Source: JAWKTM01 sp041399085 (GTDB taxonomy: Bacteria; Planctomycetota; Planctomycetia; Pirellulales; Pirellulaceae). From it: DNA of 23,259 nucleotides. The DNA lies in contig JAWKTM010000091.1 of the NCBI GenBank assembly GCA_041399085.1, positions 1 through 23,259 of the forward strand, written 5' to 3'. The notes under the pieces were generated by a model. That model worked only from the letters and a program-made list of their open reading frames with translations, had not been told where the DNA came from and searched no databases. Shown here one piece after another: positions 8,745 through 15,331 of this stretch; position 1 is the first letter of the stretch; the number at the start of each line of letters is the position of its first letter. The translations under genes were made by a program, and so were the position numbers.

Positions 8745-8829
8745 GATTCACTCGCTTGTGCATCGTGCTCGTATTTGCGTTGTTGATTCACTCGCTGCGC
8801 GTTGGGCATTTGATTTGTGATTCACTCGC
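8745..8829. repeat. Three copies of an 11-bp motif
   Basis: GATTCACTCGC occurs exactly three times, at 8745, 8785 and 8819, spaced 40 and 34 bases apart, between array 1 and the ParB-like gene. The last copy is about 75 bases before that gene's start. It could be a binding site cluster or a remnant of another repeat family; nothing more can be said from sequence. Confidence 0.6.
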
Positions 8830-8903
8830 GCGCGCCGTGTGCCTTTGTTGTGGCTTGTTTGGCGAGGTACGACGCTCGCCGAGGACATGAAAGGAACGCG
8901 ACT

Positions 8904-9284
8904 GTGACCCGTCGCATCGATCGAACGACTCAAAAGGTTGGCGACAAATACCACGTGTGGCACACCGAAAAACTCTGGGAAGCCACGAAGGAACTTCCCG
9001 TAATCCAGGTCGAGATCGAGTCACTGCGGCACCTCGACGGCGTTTGCTGGTTCGACGACGACTTTCCGCCGACTCTTAGGAACGTTGTCGAACACTTCGT
9101 GAGAATGCAACATGTGGATACCAACTATCCGATCATTCTTGACCCAGATGGCCAACTATTGGATGGCGCTCACCGTGTCGCGAAGGCGATGGTACAGGGA
9201 CAAACGACCATCCAAGCCGTGCGGATGCTGGAAATGCCTCCGCCCGATGAGATTGTCGATTCGATTTACGACGATCCGCCATAG
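8904..9284 (+). CDS. Small stand-alone ParB/sulfiredoxin-fold protein
   Basis: A 126-residue protein with a ParB N-terminal-like (sulfiredoxin-fold) signature: YPIILDPDGQLLDGAHRVAKA, where DGAHR at residues 87-91 is the phosphate/nucleotide-binding GxHR box of the superfamily, preceded by a beta strand and an acidic turn. No helix-turn-helix domain follows, so it is not a chromosome-partitioning ParB. The fold is shared by ParB CTPases, sulfiredoxins and small kinases or nucleases, and the sequence alone does not choose between them. The frame is open from 8817, but GTG 8904 is preferred because AAAGGA lies at 8890-8895. The extension would start inside the repeat-rich leader. The manganese catalase gene follows after 88 bases in the same direction. 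Confidence 0.75.
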   Translation: MTRRIDRTTQKVGDKYHVWHTEKLWEATKELPVIQVEIESLRHLDGVCWFDDDFPPTLRNVVEHFVRMQHVDTNYPIILDPDGQLLDGAHRVAKAMVQGQTTIQAVRMLEMPPPDEIVDSIYDDPP

Positions 9285-9372
9285 CCGACCGTGTGGTTCG
9301 CTCGGCACTGCTTTTGCAACCGACTGATGCCATTCGCTCATTCCAGATCACTTCGACGAAAGGATGAATGGC

Positions 9373-10092
9373 ATGTATCACCACGTCAAGAAGCTCATGT
9401 ATACCGTGAACATCGGCGAACCGGACCCACGTTTTGGCCGAATGTTGCTAGAGCAGTTCGGCGGCGCCAATGGGGAATTGGCTGCGGCACTGCAGTATTC
9501 CGTACAAGGGTTGAATTGCGACGATCCCAAGCGGAAAGATATGTTGATGGACATAGGCACCGAGGAGCTAAGTCACTTGGAAGTCATCGGCTCGTTGGCT
9601 CGCATGCATCTTAAACCGCTGAAGGAGTCGAAGCTACGCAGCGAGGCGGAGCAGGATCCGTTGATCGCCGTGGTGGGTGGCGGCGGTGTGTCGCTGAACA
9701 ATTCGCAGGGGAATCCTTGGACGGCCGATTATTTGAAGGTGACGGGCCAGTTGGAAGTTGACCTGCGAAACAACATAGCGGCCGAGGCGCGAGCGAAGAT
9801 CACCTATGAACGGTTGATCCAGTACACGGATGATCCGGGTACGAAAGAAGCTTTGATGTTTCTTATGACTCGCGAGATCACCCACATGAAGGCATTCATG
9901 GCCGCGCTCAATAGTATGGACCGCGGGCCGCTGGATATCGGCGAGATGCCGGTCGATGACGCTTGGGTGAATAAGTATTTCAACGATTCCACGGGCTCGG
10001 GCGAGATGGGCGAGGATGCCGTGGGGCCGTGGAACAGTGGCGGCGATTGGGAGTTGGTGGAAAGTCCCGCGTTTAATGGGGCGGCCAGTTGA
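9373..10092 (+). CDS. Manganese (non-heme) catalase
   Basis: This enzyme breaks down hydrogen peroxide to water and oxygen at a di-manganese centre in the cytoplasm. The 239-residue product contains the complete ligand set at the spacing of characterised enzymes: E35 in GANGELAAALQY, E65 and H68 in GTEELSHLEV, E138 in NIAAEARAKITYE, and H171 in TREITHMKAF. The N-terminus MYHHVKKLMYTV is typical, so ATG 9373 is chosen over the ATG at 9364, which is too close to the AAAGGA ribosome binding site at 9359-9364. The tail after about residue 200 is short and acidic. It follows the ParB-like gene by 88 bases and may be cotranscribed. A repeat pair follows its stop. Confidence 0.94.
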   Translation: MYHHVKKLMYTVNIGEPDPRFGRMLLEQFGGANGELAAALQYSVQGLNCDDPKRKDMLMDIGTEELSHLEVIGSLARMHLKPLKESKLRSEAEQDPLIAVVGGGGVSLNNSQGNPWTADYLKVTGQLEVDLRNNIAAEARAKITYERLIQYTDDPGTKEALMFLMTREITHMKAFMAALNSMDRGPLDIGEMPVDDAWVNKYFNDSTGSGEMGEDAVGPWNSGGDWELVESPAFNGAAS

Positions 10093-10104
10093 GTGGAGCG
10101 TTTA

Positions 10105-10207
10105 TTACCGGACGGCTTGCGCCGTGCCGCTTTCGTTTGGAATAGGAGCGGTTGGGCGCGAGCCCTCCGGTTTTGCGTTACCGGACGGCTTGCGCCGTGC
10201 CGCTTTC
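10105..10207. repeat. 30-bp direct repeat pair with internal palindrome
   Basis: Two identical 30-bp copies at 10105-10134 and 10178-10207, both beginning TTACCGGACGGC and ending GCCGCTTTC. Each holds a small palindrome, ACGGC and GCCGT around TTGC. The sequence between them contains GGGCGCGAGCCCTCCGG. The pair occupies the short gap between the convergent catalase and sulfatase genes. It looks like copies of a dispersed intergenic element and could serve as a bidirectional transcription stop; there is no T tract. Confidence 0.85.
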
Positions 10208-10257
10208 ATGATAGTTAGTCGACTCGGCAGGAGCCTCGGTCTCCCGTCACGGCAAGA

Positions 10258-11688
10258 CTAACGCCACTCTTGGCTCCAATCGGCGGTGTGATATTGGCTG
10301 CGGATGCGCCATTCACGTAGAACGGCCAACAGCTCTTGCCGCATTGGTTCGGCGTGGGGATCGTTCCAAAGATTCCGTAACTCGTGCGGATCGTGGATCA
10401 GATCGAACAATTGGCCGTAGGGTTCGTCCAGGAAATGGACCAGCTTCCAAGCCTTGCTGCGAACCATCGTCATGAACTCACAATCCGTGAGAATGCCATC
10501 CTTAGCTTGCTCGGCGAACACGAAGTTGCGGCCGGCCCAGTCGGCGCCGAGCAGCGAGGATAACATGCTGACCGCTTCCAACGTCGGTGGCGGTTCGACG
10601 CCGGCCAGTTCCAGGATCGTGGGGCCGAGATCCATTTGTTGACAAAGCGAATCGACGAATCGACCGCCGGGGAAGCGGCCGGGCGACCAGACAATCAACG
10701 GCACTCGGGTGATCTGGTCGTACATCGTCCACTTTTGGCTATGGCCGTGGTCGGTTAGGGCGTCGCCGTGATCCGACGTGAAGATCACTACCGAGTTTTC
10801 AAGGTATCCTTGTCGTTCCAGGGCTCCCAGGATTTCCCCGACCTTTTCGTCGATCATCGTCACGTTGGCCAAGTAGTAGGCTCGCTGCAGATGACGTTGT
10901 TCGGGCGTGGGATCCAGTAGATGCACGACCGAATCATGATCGACTTGGGTGTTATGAACTCGCAAGCCTTTAAGTGGCGGCGGCTGGTTGTCTAATTCTT
11001 CTTGCGTGACTGGCAGCAGCGGCAAGTCTTTGCGCAGATAAGGTTCGGCGTAACGGGGAATCGGATCATAAGGTGGATGGGGACCGGGGAAGCCGATCTG
11101 CAGAAACAGCGGTTGGGTCTTTGGAAAGCTGTTGATCCACCAAGTCGCCAAGTCTCCCACGAACACATCGGGATGCGTGTCTTCGGGCAACTCCCATTCA
11201 AATGCGCCCAGACGTTGGGAGTAATCGGGACGTTGGCGGTAGAGTTCGCGTTGTTGTTTGACCAATCCGCGGAACCGAAGGGCTTTGTCCCACTCATCAA
11301 AATAGTAGCGGCCTTCGAGGTATCGGTCTTTGTTCTCGACGACATAGCGCTCGTCGAAACCAAGTTCGGTCTCGAAGGGCCAAGTGTGCATCTTGCCCAC
11401 ATTTGTGCAGTGATAGCCGGCGTCGTTCAGCAGTTCGATCCAGGAGCGTCGCCACGTATCCGCGTTTTTGAGGATGCCCGTGGTGTGTGGATAGTAGCCC
11501 TTGAACAAACTGGCTCGGGCCGGAGCACACGAGGCCGCCGTGACATGACAGTCGGTATAGGTCACGCCTTCTTCAATCAACCGATCCAGGTTAGGCGTAT
11601 CGACATAGTCGAAGCCGAGCCCGCGAATCGTATCGAACCGCTGCTGGTCCGTGATGATGAAGATGATATTGGGGCGTTGAATGGTCAC
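10258..11688 (-). CDS. Sulfatase-family hydrolase without signal peptide
   Basis: A 476-residue sulfatase of the alkaline-phosphatase superfamily. The N-terminus goes straight into the catalytic core (RPNIIFIITDQQR, with D14 as metal ligand), so it is predicted to stay in the cytoplasm. The formylglycine motif is SCAPARASLFKG, with C54 the modified residue. H101 in GKMHTW and D306-H307 in FTSDHGD are further active-site positions. The C-terminal part ends with the usual LFDLIHDPHELRNLW substrate-side segment. The Cys-type motif still needs a formylglycine-generating enzyme, which can act in the cytoplasm. The GTG start at 11688 follows a weak GAGG. It lies 42 bases downstream of the ferredoxin gene on the same strand and is probably cotranscribed with it. 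Phosphonate monoester hydrolases share this architecture and are an alternative activity. Confidence 0.92.
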   Translation of the reverse strand: MTIQRPNIIFIITDQQRFDTIRGLGFDYVDTPNLDRLIEEGVTYTDCHVTAASCAPARASLFKGYYPHTTGILKNADTWRRSWIELLNDAGYHCTNVGKMHTWPFETELGFDERYVVENKDRYLEGRYYFDEWDKALRFRGLVKQQRELYRQRPDYSQRLGAFEWELPEDTHPDVFVGDLATWWINSFPKTQPLFLQIGFPGPHPPYDPIPRYAEPYLRKDLPLLPVTQEELDNQPPPLKGLRVHNTQVDHDSVVHLLDPTPEQRHLQRAYYLANVTMIDEKVGEILGALERQGYLENSVVIFTSDHGDALTDHGHSQKWTMYDQITRVPLIVWSPGRFPGGRFVDSLCQQMDLGPTILELAGVEPPPTLEAVSMLSSLLGADWAGRNFVFAEQAKDGILTDCEFMTMVRSKAWKLVHFLDEPYGQLFDLIHDPHELRNLWNDPHAEPMRQELLAVLREWRIRSQYHTADWSQEWR

Positions 11689-11730
11689 GACGGGCCTCGG
11701 ATGAAACTCTATTGAATGGGGAAAGATCTG

Positions 11731-12093
11731 CTAGGACTTGGCGACCCATTGGACCGGCTGCGGTTCGATGTCGTCGGCGACGGGGCTGCCCGCATCGGCT
11801 CGACCGCTGCCGGCCAGGCGGCTGATGGCCCGCACCTGCATGTCGTGGTCGCAAGGAATTTGGCAGCTTAATCGGACACCCGACACGCCGCGAGCCTCAA
11901 GCACCTGTTTTTCGGCGGCGGTCATTTGATCGGGCTCGCCGTCGATAAATTCGACTCGGCAAGTCGTGCAGCGGGCCTTGCCGCCGCAGGCATGCAATTG
12001 GTCGATCCCCACGTCCTCGACCAGGGCCTTTACGAGCCGCTTGCCCGCGGTTACTTCGAATTCTCCAACGCCTTCGACCGTGATTTTCGGCAT
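11731..12093 (-). CDS. Plant-type 2Fe-2S ferredoxin
   Basis: A 120-residue electron carrier. The cluster-binding pattern Cx5Cx2C plus a distant Cys is complete: C36, C42 and C45 in HACGGKARCTTCRVEF, and C77 in RLSCQIP, 31 residues after C45 as in the plant/adrenodoxin-type fold. MPKITVEGVGEFEV forms the first beta hairpin. The tail after about residue 85 is longer than in the smallest ferredoxins. ATG 12093 is chosen over the longer open frame because GGAGG lies just upstream on the minus strand and the fold begins at once. It is the first gene of a likely two-gene transcript with the cytoplasmic sulfatase; the redox partner is not in the window. Confidence 0.93.
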   Translation of the reverse strand: MPKITVEGVGEFEVTAGKRLVKALVEDVGIDQLHACGGKARCTTCRVEFIDGEPDQMTAAEKQVLEARGVSGVRLSCQIPCDHDMQVRAISRLAGSGRADAGSPVADDIEPQPVQWVAKS

Positions 12094-12382
12094 CTTCAAG
12101 CCTCCGTTTGCTGTAGTGATTAAGTCCATTGGTTCCAGCGGCTTTCGCCATTTCCATGCAACACACGCTGGTTGCACGGATGGAACGTGGGACAGGGTAG
12201 CGCGAGTCGGGCGGTTTGGCAAGTTTCGGCCGGCGGGTGTGCGAGCCGCGTCGACCGCCTTGGCCGAGCGATCGGAGTTCTCGGAAGACAGCGTCATGGC
12301 GAGCGATTATCCTGAGTCGCGAAGTCGGCGTCGTTGGGTCGCGTCGGACGATTTGCACTCATTTGTTTCGGGAGAATTCGCC

Positions 12383-13444
12383 GTGCGAAATTTCAAGCAC
12401 GTTGGTTGGGCGGCGCTGTTGATGATGGCCGGTTTCACGGTCGGTGCGAATGCCGACGACGGTAAGACCGTGAAGGTCTTTATCTTGGCCGGGCAATCGA
12501 ACATGGAGGGCAAGGCGCCGAACGCGTTGCTGGAGCATCAGGCCACCGACCCGAAAACGAAGGACTTGTTCGCTCATCTGCGGAAGGACGATCAATGGAT
12601 CGTGCGGGATGATGCGTTTATCAAGTTTCTCGGCCGGCACGGCGGGCTGACGATCGGCTACGGATCGCGGGATCGGACGGGCGTTGAGTTGGAATTCGGC
12701 AACAAGATGGCCGACCACTTCGACGAACCGGTGCTGCTGATCAAAGCCGCTTGGGGCGGGCACTCGTTGTTCAAATTGTTTCGCTCGCCGTCGGCTGGGA
12801 TGCCGAGCGACGACAAGCTGCAAGAGGAGCTGGCCCAGGCGCAGAAACGCGTGAAGCAGAACAACGAGAAGAACAACAAGCAGGATCCGCTGCCGACGCT
12901 GGAGGATATCAAGGCGCCGTACGGCTCGTCGTATCGCGAGATGTTGAACGAGGTACGCGAGACGCTGACGAATCTCGAGACGCTGTTTCCGGCTTTGAAA
13001 GGCAGGCAGCCGGAGCTGGCGGGGTTCGTGTGGTTTCAAGGTTGGAACGACCAATACGGCGCCCAGGACGAATATGAGTCGAACATGCGGCACTTCATCC
13101 ACGACGTGCGCCGCGATTTGAAAGCACCGAACTTGCCGTTCGTGATCGGCGTGATGGGGCAGAACGGATCGCAGCCGGCGGGCGACGCGATGCTGACGAT
13201 TCAGCGGGCTCAGTTGGCGATGAACGACGTGCCCGAATTTCGTGGGAATGTAAAAGCGATCCGCACGGACGAATTGGTCGACAAGGCGGCGGAGGCTTTG
13301 TATCCGAAATGGCGCGACAACTTCGAGGAGTGGAAGCTGACCGGCGGCGACTTTGCGTATCACTATCTCGGCAGTGCCATCTGGTTCAATCGCATCGGCT
13401 CGGCGATGGGCGACGCGATGTTGGAGCTGCTGGCGTCCCGGTAG
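12383..13444 (+). CDS. Secreted SASA-type carbohydrate esterase
   Basis: A member of the sialate O-acetylesterase-like (SASA, SGNH-fold) family that removes acyl groups from sugars. Residues 1-24 form a signal peptide (hydrophobic HVGWAALLMMAGFTVGANA). The nucleophile is in FILAGQSNMEG (S39). AAWGGHSL at about 122-129 and WFQGWND at 217-223 are the next conserved blocks, and H327 in FAYHYLGSA is the likely catalytic His. An amphipathic, Lys/Glu/Asn-rich insertion at about 143-170 could form a helix. The GTG at 12383 after GGAGA gives a clean signal peptide; an in-frame ATG at 12297 would bury it. The 353-residue length is normal. It is divergent from the ferredoxin-sulfatase pair and would fit the same theme of decorated-polysaccharide breakdown. 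Confidence 0.88.
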   Translation: MRNFKHVGWAALLMMAGFTVGANADDGKTVKVFILAGQSNMEGKAPNALLEHQATDPKTKDLFAHLRKDDQWIVRDDAFIKFLGRHGGLTIGYGSRDRTGVELEFGNKMADHFDEPVLLIKAAWGGHSLFKLFRSPSAGMPSDDKLQEELAQAQKRVKQNNEKNNKQDPLPTLEDIKAPYGSSYREMLNEVRETLTNLETLFPALKGRQPELAGFVWFQGWNDQYGAQDEYESNMRHFIHDVRRDLKAPNLPFVIGVMGQNGSQPAGDAMLTIQRAQLAMNDVPEFRGNVKAIRTDELVDKAAEALYPKWRDNFEEWKLTGGDFAYHYLGSAIWFNRIGSAMGDAMLELLASR

Positions 13445-13686
13445 AGTTCGGCTCGGAGGTTCCGGAGAATGTTTACGGTCGTTGGCGAACACGCTGGGAC
13501 TGCCAACAGGTCGTAAGCAGTTGTTATCGTTTGCCTTACGACATATTGCACCGTACAGTTGGAACGCGGCGGCGCGAGACGCGGGGGAACGGTTATCAGC
13601 CAAGTTCGCATGATTTCGTTGATATCCGCACATCGCTCGTCGATGAACGAACAGTGTCTGCTCTTGCACGGAAATAAGGTGTGCTT

Positions 13687-14160
13687 ATGACGACCAATCC
13701 TCTTACCCTACGGATTGCTCGCCAACACGTCGAACGCTTCCAAGACGAAGCGGAGACTCGCCCCGAACCGTTCCAGGTTCGCGACCACGACGAGGCAATG
13801 GATTGCTTCGATTGTGAAGCATTCTTGCAACTGGGAATTGACGCGTTTGCATGGATCGTCCGCGCCGATGAAACGATCCGCCATGCTGTTTTCAGCGGCG
13901 CGTTCGAAGACCACAGTCACTTGGTGTCGCTATGCTTCCAGGCGTGGCTGACCCCCGTACCTTACGCTAATTCGTGGATTGCAGCGTGCCTCGACAGGGG
14001 GTTCGACGTCGACAATCTCGATGAATTTCGAGAATGCGAACGTCAAGTGCGTGCAATCGTGGCATCGCTCGATTCAAGCGACTTTCCCGAGTCGCTACGA
14101 GATTGTCGTCAGCGTGCCGTGACGGAACACGAGAATGGCGAAACTGCCGAATTCGTTTAG
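13687..14160 (+). CDS. Conserved-looking acidic protein, possible antitoxin partner
   Basis: A 157-residue soluble protein whose family I cannot name with confidence. It is acidic and helical in appearance, with Cys, Phe and Trp scattered through a compact middle part (DAFAWIVRADETIRHAVF, FRECERQVRAIVASLD). There is no signal peptide or membrane segment. The ATG at 13687 is preceded by AAGG 7 bases upstream. Its end overlaps the start of the RelE-like reading frame by 26 bases (14135-14160), the tight coupling typical of toxin-antitoxin pairs, so it may be the antitoxin. It is larger than most antitoxins and no DNA-binding motif is evident, so this is inference from position only. Confidence 0.6.
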   Translation: MTTNPLTLRIARQHVERFQDEAETRPEPFQVRDHDEAMDCFDCEAFLQLGIDAFAWIVRADETIRHAVFSGAFEDHSHLVSLCFQAWLTPVPYANSWIAACLDRGFDVDNLDEFRECERQVRAIVASLDSSDFPESLRDCRQRAVTEHENGETAEFV

Positions 14161-14537
14161 AAGTCGCAATCGGACGACGAAAGATTTCCGCGATCTCTTC
14201 GCGCGACTGCCACGGCGGATCCAAGAGCTGACCCGCAAGCGCATGCGTTCTTTTAGTGCCGATCCAGATCATCCTTCATTTGCGGCACCACAAGTCGACG
14301 GCACCGAAAAAGGCCAGTCATCTGCCTGATAGCTTCTCCGTGTCCATCACCATGCAGTACCGGGCGATCTATTTCGTCGACAACGGGACACTGCCCGTAT
14401 TGATCGGAACTCACGCTGATTGTGACAGCGTTCACCGGAAAGAAATGACGGATCTCTTCGCGCTATACGGCGACTCAGCCGGGCGCGTGTTCGGCCGCCC
14501 GACGGTGGGTCTTAAGTTGCCGACGGCGCGTGTTTAG
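14135..14537 (+). pseudogene. RelE/HigB-like toxin gene, frameshifted
   Basis: The first part (from ATG 14135) reads TTKDFRDLFARLPRRIQELT, then FSADPDHPS, the usual start of a RelE/ParE-superfamily mRNA interferase. The family continues in another frame as SVSITMQYRAIYFVDNGTL and IGTHAD. Removing one T from the TTT at about 14279-14281 joins the two parts as HPSLRHHK. A second pair of changes (one C too many in CCC at about 14391-14393, one G too few at about 14398-14399) would restore the conserved YWIGTH. Resemblance fades after about 14435 and the frame runs on into the tandem repeat to a stop at 14537, so the true end is unknown. RelE-type toxins cleave mRNA at the ribosome; as written, this one would be inactive. 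Local sequence error is an alternative. Confidence 0.65.
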
Positions 14538-14765
14538 CGCCCGACGGCGCGTGTTTAGCGCCCGACGGGCGTTTGTGCGCCCGACGGAGCGTGTTAAGGC
14601 CCGACGGGCGTGTTTCTAGCGCTCGACGGGCGTGTTTAGGCCCGACGGCGCGCGTTTAAGCGCCCGGACGGCGTGTTTAAGCGCCCGACGCGTTTGGCCC
14701 GACGGGCGTGTTTAGCGCCCGACGGGCGCGTGCTTGCAGCGCCCGACGGCGCGTGTTTAGCAGCT
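14519..14765. repeat. Degenerate array of about twelve 20-bp palindromic units
   Basis: CGACG (once CGGACG) recurs at 14521, 14542, 14562, 14582, 14602, 14624, 14643, 14665, 14686, 14700, 14720 and 14744, mostly 19-22 bases apart, with outliers of 14 and 24. The typical unit is GCGCCCGACGGCGC followed by GTGTTTA. The first part is an inverted repeat, GCGCC and GGCGC around CGAC, so each unit can form a short GC hairpin followed by a small T run. Units differ mainly by one-base indels. The array overlaps the end of the frameshifted toxin frame, and a weaker copy may lie upstream at about 14480-14505. Confidence 0.85.
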
Positions 14766-15331
14766 TAACACGGGGCGTCGGCGGCTTTTGGAGCAGCTCT
14801 GGCCAAGGAACAGGCTTCGGCGTCGGGTGCAAGTTGCGGGTCCGGCCGCTGAAGTTTTGTCGGCGGTCGCTAAGTCTCGGCAGCGTGGGCTGAACACCGG
14901 TGCGTCGTCGGTTTTGCGCCGATTCTAGGGCCATGAAGACGCAGCGCTGGCAAGTCAAACCGAAATCCCACTCCGAATGGTGGAGACGGTGTCGACTGCC
15001 GGCCGTTCTGGACTCGATGCCTTGTCGGCGGCGGGAGGTGGGGCGTGGAACGTCCGAGGCAGCCGGCGAATAATGACGCCCGTGGCGGGTTGGGCGAGCG
15101 GTGTTAGACTGGGTTATCTAGGACAGCCATGCGGCGTTCCAGGGGACATCGCATTCAGCCCGTCAAGGTTTACCGATACCGAATAGAAGTGGGACGTTGT
15201 CGACTGACAGCGATTCCGAGATGGTAAGAATCGGAACCGACGGAGCTCGGGGCAGGGCGGACTGTGACCGATGCGGGCCGTAACTGCAGGAATGCGGTCG
15301 CCGAAGACTTTGCAAGTGGAGCCTGAACAAC
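14766..15331. other. 566-bp stretch without a recognisable gene
   Basis: No convincing coding frame or structured RNA is seen between the 20-bp array and the fusion gene. A weak promoter-like pair, TTGGGC at 15090-15095 and TTATCT at 15114-15119 with an 18-bp spacer, is the best candidate for transcription of the fusion gene. It would give a leader of about 210 bases. Confidence in that promoter is low. Confidence 0.35.

Noticed and set aside
8030..8809. 259-codon minus-strand frame across array 1 and the end of the sulfatase gene
   Set aside because: Half is antisense to the sulfatase and half is the repeat; no independent coding signal.
12359..13669. 436-codon minus-strand frame
   Set aside because: Antisense to the SASA esterase, which has a signal peptide and catalytic motifs; Arg/His/Leu-rich shadow composition.
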